64,000 nt of DNA from Diadema setosum (Eukaryota > Echinodermata > Echinoidea > Diadematoida > Diadematidae): the NCBI GenBank assembly GCA_033980235.1, contig CM067065.1:6713328-6777327 (forward strand), in the 5' to 3' direction. The translations under genes were made by a program, and so were the position numbers. Below are positions 1-12,900 of this stretch, in pieces (position 1 is the stretch's first letter; every line of letters begins with the position of its first letter). The notes beneath the pieces were generated by a model, which was given only the letters and a program-made list of their open reading frames with translations, was not told the origin of the DNA and searched no databases.

Positions 1-615
1 CGACCAAAACGCTTCATAAAATGCCCCCCTGAAATTTCTTCCTAGGAGCTTCTTATTGTAAATTCAAATTAGGCCATCCTTTATATCCCCATAGCATCAC
101 CACGTCCTTTCTTTTAAAAAGCCAATGGAAAATAATGTACAAAAACCATGTATCATATTCAAAGGAACCAACCAATGAAAATCGCATATTTCTTAATTTT
201 AGTAATATGACGTATGGTCAAATACACGTGTGTTCTCTTTTCTCATGCCCAATATGGGCATCAAAGTACTAGGGGTCTAATGTTGCTATCTTGCCTATCT
301 TAACAACGTACCGGTACTTAAGACGGGTGGAGCTTTCCTAATCTTCCAAAAATTCTTTCCTAAGTGCATTCTAGAATACCAACTTCTTCCTAAGTCAGAA
401 ATTTGCATGAACTCCCTCCCCTTCCTAAGTGTCTTCCTACGTTTAGGAAAACAACAACAACAACTTGAAACTTCTAAAACTTAAAAGGAAGATTTTCAGA
501 ATACCACTTAGGAAAAAAATAGTGACTTCAGGAGAAATTTCTTCCTAGGAAGGATTTCAGAATACCATTCTAGGTTTATGAATGTCATTTATTTTTTGCT
601 GTGGTCGGACTGCAG
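1..615. repeat. ACAA2 intron segment with repeated TTCCTAAGT/ACTTAGGAA words
   Basis: No coding exon was recognised. From about 335 to 575 the sequence contains many forward and reverse copies of cttcctaagt and cagaatacca, suggesting a degenerate palindromic element that ends about 40 bases before the first exon. The missing ACAA2 exon 1 should lie upstream. Confidence 0.4.
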
Positions 616-782
616 GTATCTTCATCGTTGGTGCCAAACGGACCCCATTTGGAACATTTGGGGGTGTGCTGAAGGACAAATCCGGCACAGACCTGTGCGA
701 AGTGGCTGCAAAAGCAGCACTTACAGCGGCTAATATCAACCCAGAAATAATCGACACAACAGTTGTAGGAAATGTAGCTCAG
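616..782 (+). CDS. ACAA2: ACAA2 exon (N-terminal thiolase segment)
   Basis: The exon follows an acceptor ending in tgcag and is followed by donor gtaaga. It starts with the last two bases of a split glycine codon and encodes the AKRTPFG segment and the first helix and strand up to GNVAQ. It ends in phase 0. Confidence 0.92.
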
Positions 783-3700
783 GTAAGAACTATTTACCTT
801 TTATACAATCTATTAGGCTTATTCTTGTAAGTTGTGCTTTAATTCAAAAACAGTATACATTTGATAGAACTATTTCAGATACTCATGAGAGAATTAAGCA
901 CTCTGAGAGCGCAGACCTCTGCCAAGCATGCAGCTCATTTCCACCACTGATCTTATTCATCCATACAGATCAATGATTTCCACCCATCTAGGCCTATACG
1001 TATGGCAATGCGTGACCACTGAAAGTCACCCAATTTCCCGTAAAGAGCCTTTTGTTACATCATAAACTTCCAGCTGTGTGGCGCGTCTCGCCTTAGCAGA
1101 AACTAGAGCACGCACTAATAGTGCGCATGCAAACCTCAAATACGCCCACCCTGAACTCCCAAGTTCATTGACCCTACCTGCCAAAATATCAAAAATCCTT
1201 CATAAATTCCCCCAAAATTCTCGGATCACTGCCAAAATTTAATCATCTGTTACTTGTGTAATTCTCAACCTTTCCTGTAAGTTTCTGCCAATTCCCATAC
1301 CGGCAACTACTTTTTGTGTTATTTTGCACACCCATGGACAAACACACAAACAAACAAACAAACAAACAAACAAACAAACAAACCAAGGGTAGTGAAAACA
1401 TAACCTCCTCCCTTGGCGGAGGTAATAATACACCTACAGTATGATGCAATGACAATGTTACCCAAACTACGTCGTAGTGACTACACTGTTAGTACACATT
1501 ATTAGCATTGATGCAGCTTGATCTTGTTGATACACTATATGAAGAGTTTGTTTGCAAAAACCGATAAGTCCATTTTTGAAGATTTTGAAGTACGGTCTCT
1601 GTCATAAAGCACAAAATAATACCTTTTAAATGATATATTGGTCACTGCATATTAAGGTACATTTTTGAAGTTATGGTCAAAAGAAGCAAAATTTTTCTTA
1701 TTATTGTCTTTGTTTTTCTTGACCTTTAACCGCGAAGATCTCCATTTGGCAAATATGGACTTATCGGTTTTTGCGAACAATCTCTTCATAATATATTCTG
1801 TAGAACCATCGAGAATTTGTTGACGATCTGTATTATCAGTTCATGAAAAACACTCAGTAAAGAGCTACAGGAATAGCATCCTGAAGACACGATTTCATTC
1901 GTCGGTGCATTCTGATTAAATAGTTTTGTAATTAAATCATTATCAACTCTTGACAACACAATGTGCAGTTACTGTAGGCCTTATGTAAATATTTTTGCAC
2001 AGGTGATCAAAGAGGGACTTGAGAGTTTATTTGTTGTTGTTTGTTGTTTGGGGGAGGGGTAGGGGTGGTTTCAATGAATTGTAACCGTAATACGGCTGTA
2101 GTATAGAATAGAACACAGAATTGCTTCAAGTCTTAGAGCACTGCTTTTTCTCTGATTTACCATTGCTATCTGTACAAATGCCCATTCTGTTTAAAAGGAA
2201 TAATTTTTATTGGCATCTATGCAGTATTACATCTTGAGAGGTTGAATTTGATGATGCATTCAGATTACATTGACAGGTGTGTAATGACCTCTGCCAAGGG
2301 GGTTTAAAGGTGCATGGTCCCGGTGTTTTAGTCAAATGCATACGCGGGCGCACGGCGCAAGTTTCCTATAGAGACCTACGCTATTGACTCCTCTTTAGCA
2401 CTTACGCTGTGGCCCACTTTCCCGAGTCCGAAGAAGTCCGATTCAGTGTAGTCAGTGGTCCGATCACAGTTCGGCTCATAAATCAACTGAGGGGGATGAC
2501 AGCTTTAGCAAACTTCTTTTGTTTTGTCATAATAAGAAACACATAAATGCACGCACCCTGACATTACTACAGACTGCGTGATGTGCAGAGAAGACAACAA
2601 AGGCAACGTTACTCTATAGGAACCTTGCGCCGTGTGCCCGCGTACGCATTTGACTAAAACACCGGGACCATGTTGTACCTTTGAAATGTTTTTGTCACTG
2701 TTGGTTTGTTTGTTTGGCTGTCTGAACATTGCAAATTAACTCAAAGAGATGTGAACAGATAAATCGGATGAAACTTACACAAACAGTTGATAATGACAGA
2801 AAGAGCAGATAGTTACATTTTTGTAGTGATCTGGGAATCTTTATCTTTAAAGAATTGTTGTATCTTTTAGCAAATACTGTTTACGCTGAATATTTCGCGA
2901 GGTTTTTATTTTTTGTGGATTTGGCGAGTCAGCTACTAGATTGCGAAATGAAAAACACGCAAAAATATGAATTGACTCTGATCGTGATATGAATGCGACG
3001 TACCCATACACATTTCTCCATTCAGTACGGAGACTCCACAATCGGGAATTTACCACTTTCAAAATCGTCGGGAAGTCTCGATTCGCGAAAATTTAGACTT
3101 GCGAAACATATGGCGCATACAGTAGGCTGAATGAACTTGGGAGTTGTGGATCAGCATGCGTGTATGGTGGAAATGAGCTGCGTGGCAGAGGTCTGCACTC
3201 TCGGAGTGCTTTTCTAATTTCTTAGATACCAGTATGTCATACGTACATGTACCATTACTATACTTGTTTGAACTTTGCTTGTGCTATTGTACCAGCACAA
3301 AATATGACTGGGTGGATTCCAGGGACACACCTAGAGAATTTACAGTATGTGAGCACACACACTAGTCTTTACACTATCGCAGGTACCTGTACATAATTAT
3401 AGACTATTACACACATGCACTCATGTACAATTGTACACTCACCTCAAATACAGTCACGTACATTTGCATATTGCATATTGCATACATGCCCCCATTTGAG
3501 GCACATTTCTATGCCTGTAAAAGTTGGTTATAAATATTGCAGATAAAGATCTTTGTACACATGATATATGTATTATTGAACAAATTGATGGTTGTTAGTA
3601 CAAAGGTTTGTATAGGTTATTCAAGTCAAAGCATATAGTACAGTGTACACTGTACAAGTATGTTATACATTGTACATTGTAATAATTGGCCCATGTTCCG

Positions 3701-6700
3701 GCATGATCTCTGGGATGTAAACTTGAATGTGTTGAATATCTCTTCGAATAACTGCTCTAGAAGCTTTTTTTCTTTCTTTTTTTTTTTAATAGCAAAATAA
3801 CAAAAGTTGGTTGCATTTTATGAGTGAAGCTGCCTTCTCTGGACCTTTTTGGTTCATGTTTGAGCAAATTTCGACTGAATTCACCCTAGCAAGATGTGCT
3901 GTAGCACAGTCATTGCTTTAGTTGGGACTGAATGCAGCTACTTAGAAATGTACAGTATGTACAAATGTAAGGCCTTTTCTTTAGTACGTACACATTGTAC
4001 ACTGTACACGTACAGGTGTACCTGTACGTGTGTGATTTGCACCAATCTGATTTTGTAGAACAGCCAGAAGTAACAACATACCTAAAACTGTGTTTGTCAT
4101 TTATGCATCCAATATGCAAACATTGATTTGGGTATGTGGGGCAATGTACACATACAATCATTATGCTGTATGTAGGCCTACAATTTGTGTGTCGTTGGAA
4201 GGTTTAGTCCTAAACAATTTCAATATATCCCCAAACAGTGCTTTCATCAGTGAAATATAGTTTAATGAACCTTTGGGGTTTTTTCTCTCAAGTTCATTAC
4301 TCAGTAGTAAATAATAAATGTGTGATTTCATTGATTTATCGAGTATCAAGCATTTGCAAATTTGGTTTTGAAATTAACCAATTGAGTAAAACAACACAGG
4401 GGTCAGTCATTATGTTGGCAAACCAAAGATGAAATTGCAGCATAACTTGCTCGTAGAATCAGTTCTGGTGATGAGCACTAAGTTTTTGTTCATTTATTCA
4501 TTATTATTTATTTATTTTTTCTTTTTGCTTTTTCATTTGTTTTTCACTTCAGACATCATCCGATGCAGCATACACAGCTAGGCATGTCGCTCTGCGGTGC
4601 GGAGTTCCCAACTCGAAGCCTGCCCTCGCTGTCAACAGGCTGTGCGGGTCTGGCTTCACCTCCATCGTGTCGGCTGCTCAGGTAGGTTTGGGAAAACGGT
4701 GTATCACCATTATCATAGTTCATTCCCTGCCCAGTTTGGAATAGGTACATTGAATTTTGAAAGCCACAAAAAACACATGAATGTGTGCATCAAAGTGTGG
4801 GCTCATGGGTAACAGTCAACTCCAGTTAAGTTTCTTTGGCTGCATGTGTACATGTATGTACTGTAACTGAGATCAGTGATAAAGCTATAAACAATTCAGT
4901 GGGGATTCTTGAATATATCGTCGCCGGTCGCACGAACCGACGAATCACTCGATTTTTGGTCAAATTTTCGATTTTGAGATTTTCAGTCATTTCGATAGTA
5001 GATATTCCATACTACATATTCTGAAATTCTCAGTGTGTAATTCGGTGTAATTTTTACGTAGTTATCACTTTTGTAGAAGTATGTAATTCCATTTGTGAAA
5101 ATTATTTGTTTTCCCCATAGACGCGTGTGTTAAACAATCAGGCGATTCGACGGTTCGGTGACCGCGCGAACTAGTATGCGCGGACTGAACCGACGAATCA
5201 GTACCCATTGACTTGAGTGTAGTTTTTGAGATTCAACAGTTCATTAACCGCGCGCACAGTGCGCGTACTATGTAATACATGCGTTGACAATGACAACGCT
5301 CAATGTACATGTACATATGGACACACATGGAAAATGACAACGTTATTTGCAGACCGAAAATACATGCATGCAGCTCTTTGACGATTTCCCGCTTATTTGT
5401 TAACAATACAATTCGATAAAAACTTCACAAGTTAGAGCAAGAATTGAAGTCTGATGTACTACAAAAATAATTGGAAATTATAGACATGAAAGTGTAGCAA
5501 CCATAAGTCAAAAATGGGTTAACTTCAAACGAGATTTTCTCGAATTGTCATTCTTACGCAAACCTGAGGGATTCGTCGGTTCGTGTGACCGGCGACGATA
5601 TATGGGGGGTGTTTCATCAACGCTTGCAGCGCCGACAACTGTCGGCACTGACCAATTTCAGCAAAATCCTTGGTTTTGATTGGCTGAGATGCTCTGGTCA
5701 CTGCCTGTTACTATGGTGATTCAAGTTGTCAGCGCCGACAAACGTTGATGAACAGACCTGTGTAGCCTTCCTACTCTGTGAATCCCCACACTATCTGGCC
5801 TTTTATCAAATTCGTTATATACCGGAAGGTCAAACTCAAGGAAATTGTATGTCTGATATAGTATGTGTTTATAAAGATGAAAAATTGTGCTGTAGTATGA
5901 AAAATAAAAAGTTTTAAAGATTCATAATGTGTTTGATTTTTAAAGTGTATTTGCATTCCTTAAAGTCACAATAATGGCAGAGCTGCAAAGAATACACTTT
6001 AAAACAGTAGTGAAAATGATCGTGACAGGAGTGATTGAGACTTTTTTTTTCGTAGTCTTTCTTCTTTCTTGCGCACGCGCAGTAGTGCAGAGACTCCAAC
6101 TCTCCCGCTTTCGACAGGAGATCTCCCGCTGAAAGCCCATTTTGTCAAAATCTGCCGTTCTCCCGCTTGAGATTTAATTTCTCCTGCCCTGGCTCTGTGT
6201 CTCCCACGAGAGAGATTTTGAACCCGAGCGCTTCCAGGGTTCTTAAGCGGGCCCTGGACCCCGGCCGCAAGGGTTTAGATTTTAGATGTTAGATTATAGG
6301 CCTACAGCTTCGCGCTCATGATGTGCGCACATCAAGTTTGAGTCTCCCGTTTGCTAGGGGTTTCAGGCGGGAGAATCTCCAGATCAGAAGGCGCTTGGGG
6401 TTGGAGTCTCTGCTAGTGACCCAAACTTCTCAATCTTTGGATCGAGAAGTTTGCCTACCGGTGTGAAGGGACGACGAAAGAAGGTAAAGACGTCCGCAAC
6501 CGTAACCTTCTCAATCTTTTGCCAGACTGACCGCGGCTTGTGATGTCATCTGTGTCTTAAATACAGGAAATCCAGTCCGGAGATGCTGAGGTCGCCCTCA
6601 CGGCAGGTACGGAGAACATGAGCATGGCTCCATATGCCCTGAGAGGGGCGAGGTTCGGGACCAAACTTGGAGAGGACCAAAAGGTAGGGGTGCAGAAAGA

Positions 6701-6893
6701 ACATTAACCTAGAGAGATGCCAATGACTGCAATTTTTGCAATATTGTTTACTTTGTATCTGTGCTGTTTTCATCATCTAAAGAAACAGTGTATACATGTG
6801 CAGTTTAACAGGTATATACAATATATATTTTTTCCCAAAGTTCTGTTGAGAAAGAGATAGATAGATAGATAGATAGACATATATAGATACAAT

Positions 6894-6949
<56 letters not shown>

Positions 6950-9900
6950 ATTTTATTGAGGTAGATTCAGGTCTCGCAGTCATACATGTAGGACTAAATT
7001 GCACATTTCAGTAAAATTACATCGTAAAAGAGACAACAAGGATTACAAAACAAGTATTCATACAAAAGAAACATCGTTTTGAATGATGAGCAATGTACTG
7101 TTTGTTTTTTTTTTTTCTTCTGCCTTTAACCAAAACATGAATTTTGCTTTCAGGTTATTATTAGTGCTAATGTGCCCACATATGCATCTCCGAGGAGAGA
7201 CCTCTTCCTTGGACAACTATTCCTTCTTTTTTTTTTTTTTTTTACTTTATGTAAAAAATACTAAAGGTTTCATGGGAAATAATGTTATTTTCACCAAGAC
7301 TATGCCTTTTAGTCCCTCAGAATGCTGCTCTGCATTTTACAAGGTTAGCATTCCTTTGCTAATATCAATAACATCAACTGGCCATACTAGTTTAACCTGT
7401 TGAGGACGAGTCCCGAGTATACTTGGGCAGGTGTCTATGGGAAATGCGTGTTGTAGCAGAATCAAACCATTCTCAACGGGTTAATATCAGGCAGATTGCA
7501 TGACCATCTGAGTTCAAACTGTCTCTGTGCAGCTAGAGGACACTCTGTGGGCGACACTGACCGATGCACACATCAAGACCCCAATGGGCATCACGGCCGA
7601 GACCCTCGGGGCCCAGTACAATGTGACGAGGCAGGACTGTGATGAGTTTGCTCTCCTTGGCCAGCAGAGGTGGGCTGAAGGTGAGTCCTGGGCATCAGCC
7701 ACTGGGCCATTCCATTCCATTGAGTTTGGGTATATGTTATGATTATCGGAATGTGGAAATTTAATGTCTTATTTAACCCATATCAGGCCAACGCACTTGT
7801 GTAAAACAAGCACCCAAATGGCCCAGCACCTTTCGCGCACACACGCCGACAAACAGACAACTCTTCAAGCAATCGCTCTTCAATAACAAGCAATGAAAAA
7901 AACATAGACAATTTATATATCATTTGAAAGAGGAAACGAATCTCTTTAATATGGTATATAACATGCTGCCATTCAATGCATAGTACAGTCATAGTACTCA
8001 GCGAAAATGAATGACGTCGTTCATACATCATTTCATTCACTACGGGATATATCCGTATGTGGCCCCTGCGGCGTTCTTACGAACTACAGAATATCCCGTA
8101 GATCGCCTGATATGGGTTAACTCTTTACGGTATATGCCACGTTCGTATGTCTGACTCAGTCGACGGCATGCCAACTTGTTGTTGTTGTTATTTTAAAGAT
8201 CAAAGGAAGAGAGAGAGAGAGAGAAATGGGGCCCTATACAAATAATTTGCCCCAGACAGCATGCCAACTTCACTAATCACACATTCTGCTGAAATGCACA
8301 AACCCACCCAAACTGATCGATAAATCTCTAAATTCCACAGTACAATGAAAGCCTTTCTCGCCATTCCGTTCCTCTCACATATAGCTTGCTTTTCATGTGG
8401 TGATTGACAAGCAAGTGGTAATCCATACTGGATTTGCGTGTACGTGCTAAGTTTCTGTCGGTATTTTGTGTACAAAAGTCATACCTTTACACTAATGTAG
8501 CTACTAGGCATTTGAAAGAAAAACAATCACAGATTCGTCATACATATTACTTCAACGCAAAGCTTTTCATATTTTCTTCAACTTTGCTCACTACATCTAC
8601 AATTCAACAAAAATCTATATAAGTTACATAGATTTGAAAAACATAATCTTTTCTCAAAGTGTGACAACTTTGCTGACTCCGAATAATGTGGCACTTAACC
8701 CTAAAAAGACTGGGGGGGGGGGGGGCGTAAAAGGCCCCCCCTCCTCGACATTTCGCGCGATTACTCTGCAACACGCAATGCTCTCGCCGCGATGCTCTAT
8801 GACTTTTTTCTTTCAAGTTTCCCGCACATTTTGACGTCAAATTTGTGACGCCCGGGGGTACGGTTCTGAAGTTACATAACTTTTTGTACATGCACGTGAG
8901 ACCGAAAATGGCTCAAAAATGTGATTTTGTGTACAAAGTCAATGCAAATTGAGTTTTTTCACATGGTTCATATAAATATGCTTATTTTTACTCTCAATGG
9001 CTAAAATTAATTTGTTTTAGTAGTATTATGCTTCAAAAAGTGTCTGCCACAAATTTTGTTTAAAAAAACAGTAAAAACAAAAAGTCGAAAAAACAAGGAA
9101 ATACATAAGAAATTCATGAAACAATAAAATAAATAAGAAATTAATTTTGATACCGAATTTTTTTTCAAGTACATATGCGAAGAATGCCACAAAGCATAAT
9201 TAGACCAAAAATGAGCACTTTTGGAGGTTTATTTACTGATTTAGATCAAGGAATCTGATTTCTCGCATAAATTAGCATAATTAATCAAAATAAAATAAAA
9301 GAAGACTATTTTGGAAAATTTAAATATACGATCTTGTAGATTACAATGCACACTACCATTCTGCAAATTTCCGCGGCAATCGCGCAATCCACGGCCGAGA
9401 TCTTGAGGGGGGGCCCTTTAGGCCCCCCCCCCCCCCCCAGTCTTTCGAGCTACCAAAATAGCCCAGTCTTTTTAGGGTTAAAGGAATCCCACTGTGGCAC
9501 ATAAAGAGTAAATAAATTAAAAAAAATGACTTAACAGCAAATCTATTGTACATAAGTTGCCATCTGAAGCACCCCTGACAGGGCACAACTACATAATTAT
9601 ACACTCCCCAAACTGTGGGATAGATCTAGTGGAAGCAAAGAGTCAATTCTATTCTTTCAGTTTTGTACCTGATGGTGTGCAGTTGTTCATACCTTTCCTC
9701 TAGTATTTTGCATGTTCTGCTGCTGTCCCCTCTCTGTGAGTGCATGCTCTCCTTTGTATTCAGTTTGTACAATAAAAGTCACCATAAAGCCATGATGAAT
9801 TCTGAACAATGCTTCTGCAGCAAACAAGGCGGGAGTGTTTGAGGCCGAGATGGCCCCAGTGGAGCTGGTTTCCAAGAAGGGCACCAAGGTGATTGACACC

Positions 9901-12900
9901 GACGAACATCCGCGGGAGACGACCCTGGCGCAGCTCGCCAAACTCCCTCCCGTCTTCAAGAAGGACGGCCTGGTCTCAGCAGGGAACGCCTCTGTAAGTC
10001 TTGCAGGGATTCGTGGGTTCATGCTGGTAGAGAAATCTTCATGACTGAGATTTTCTATAGCAGTCTGCAACAAAATACACCTCTCAGCCTGGTGTCTCCC
10101 TCAATATTAGTTACAAGTCTTTATCCTTTAGACTCCTGTATATTACAGAATACATATACCACAGTAATGATATTGATAATAGCTATTTGTATACCCCATA
10201 CATGTAGGTCCACCTTTTTGTGCTCATAGTGCTTCAAAAAAGAAAGAAAGAAAAAAAATACTATATGTGACCCTGCATCACAATACCAACAACTAGAGAG
10301 GCACTCTGAGGGCGCAGACCTCCACCAAGCATGCAGCTCATTTCCACCACTGATCTTGTTCTTCCATGGAGATATCAGTGATTTCCACCCATACATACTT
10401 ATAGCATGGTGAGTTGAAAGTCGCCCAATTTCCCAATGTAAGCCTTTGTTCCGTCATAAACCCTCAACGGCATGATGCGCCATGCCCTAGCAGAAACTAG
10501 AGCACGCACTTTAGTGCGTGCATGCAAACATCAAATACGCGCAGCCTGAACTCCCAAGTTCATTGACCCTACCTGCCAAAATATCAAAAACCTTCATAAA
10601 TTCCAAAAAAAAATTCTCGGATCACCACCAAAAGTTAATCGTTTGTTACTTGTGTCATTCTAAACCTTTCCTGCAAGTATCATCCAAATCTGTTAAATAC
10701 TTTTTGTGTTATTTTGCACACGGACAAACTAACTAACTAATGAACAAACAAACAAAAAACAAACCAACGGTAACGAAAACATAACCTCCTCCCTTGGCGG
10801 AGGTAAAAAAGTCACCAGACATGGATTTTTAGCTTAGGGCAGATTCCGAAAGAGCAGACCTTAATCTTTAAAATGATGTATAACTCAATTCAGATGGACT
10901 CCCTAACCTACATATCTAAATACTGGAAAGAAAGCACAAACTCAGGAAAAGTGTGAACTGAGAAAAGAGGCTCTGAAGTACAGTGTCTATTCAAGCTCTT
11001 AATCTGTATCAAGCTGTGTAAGCTGCGTGATGAAAGGGGACAAAACGCAGGATGTAAATCACCGGAGCAACAATAATGAAGGGATTATTAGATAAAGATG
11101 AAATATGAGCATGTTCTATTAAACACATTCTGTCCATGATTAATGCCAACTTTCAAAGCAGTAGCATTATCCTTTCAAAAGTTATTAGACTTGAAAGTGA
11201 ATAGTGTTCAAAGGATTTTGAGAAATGAAAAGGGGCCTCTAAGACATATCTGGTCATTCTACTCTCTCCCCTAAAAAGGGTTGTAGAAAGACTCCTGAAA
11301 ACACACCTTCCCTTTCATTTTATGATCCAGAACTAAAGGATAATGTAGAAGAAGGATACTAGTAGTTCTTTCAGAAAATATGAAAAACGTAAGATTGACT
11401 CGGTTGACCCATTTCACCTTTTTTGAGTCCTTGTGTAAAATCAAGGGGTGCGACTTTTTGTTGGTTTTGTGATGCACGGTCACATGTACGTATACACTGA
11501 ATGTCAGTGGTGATTTGCAAAAAAAAACTTTCAAACCACCAAAAAAAAATGCTGTTGGCTCCAATTCCTGAAAATTCATGCCACAGATAAATCTTGTTTC
11601 ACAGTATGTACACATAGATCATAATGCAGAGAATTCTACTTATAATGACTTATTAAAAACACATTGAATGAAAGCCTGAAACCTGTTGAGCATATTTCTC
11701 TGTACTCTGTCACTATTTTAGGGTATCTGTGATGGAGCCGGAGCAGTGATCATCGCCAGTGAGGAGGCGGTTGCCAAGCACAACCTGACTCCACTTGCCA
11801 GACTGGTCAGCTACAACGTTGCTGGGTGTGACCCCAAGATCATGGGCATCGGACCGGTGTACGCTGTTAGGAATGCTCTGGGCAAGGCGGGTCTGTCTCT
11901 GGATGACATGGACCTTTGTGAGGTAATCTCCAGAGACTCCAACTCTCCCGCTTTCGACGGGAGATGTCATGACAAAAGCCCATTTTTGCAAAATCTCCCG
12001 TTCTTCCACTTGAGATTTAATTCATCCCGCCCTGGCTCTTTTTCTCCCGCTTGAAATAATTTTTTACTTAGTGTCATCGTATGTTGAAAAATAAAGTTCA
12101 GATAGCACAAGAGAGCATCTATGTAGAACCCTAGTCCTCAAACCTAGACTCTGGACCCAGGCGGCAAGGAACTTTGCCCTTCGCGCTCATGATGTGCACT
12201 TTTTACACATCAAGCTGGAGTCTCCCGTTTGCAAGGGGCTCAGGCAGGAGAATATCCAGATAAGATGGTGCTTGGGGTTGGAGTCTCTGAATCTTATTTA
12301 TGACAAATATATTTGATACTCTTTTGATGATTTGACTTCAAACTAGATTTTCTCAGCTAAGCCGTCATCCTTGTGGCGGGTCACATACGGTCGTTTGCTT
12401 ATGTAAGCTGTCATGCTGGTGGTGATACAAAATTAAGGACTGAAATTAAATCATGTTGAGCATGATACACTGATGACTTCAAATGAAGTGATTACTCTCG
12501 ATGATGTGAATCAGTGTAAGAACAATAGCAGCGTTGACAAAATTTATTTACATGTGATATGTTCTTTGAAAACAAAATACAGACACTTAAAGTTTACTGT
12601 GTAGATTTCCTCTGAGATAGGAAGGGATTTCCCCAAAAATATTGTGTTAAAGAAAACCCAAAAGAAAATGTAGGAATTAAAAACCATTGAAAAATTTACT
12701 TGTATTACTAAAGCTTTGACAATGACTTCTCCCAGGTCAATGAAGCCTTTGCTGCCCAATTCATCGCAGTGGAACGGGAGCTGGGATTGGACCGTGCCAA
12801 GACCAACCTCAACGGGGGAGCTATTGCACTTGGCCATCCCGTCGGAGCCTCGGGGGCCAGAATTACCACCCACCTAGTGCATGAACTCAGGTACAATTTG

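Larger units (their letters stand above)
2286..3215 (-). mobile_element. ACCTCYGCCAAG-family element, reversed copy with two nested insertions
   Basis: It starts with acctctgccaagggg and ends with the reverse complement of the head of the 891 copy. It is lengthened by two separate palindromic elements at 2305-2683 and 2873-3122. Confidence 0.55.

Noticed and set aside
582..830. Start of ACAA2 at an in-frame ATG at 582
   Set aside because: The bases before 616 form a pyrimidine tract and AG acceptor, and thiolase similarity starts at 616. The ATG is intronic.
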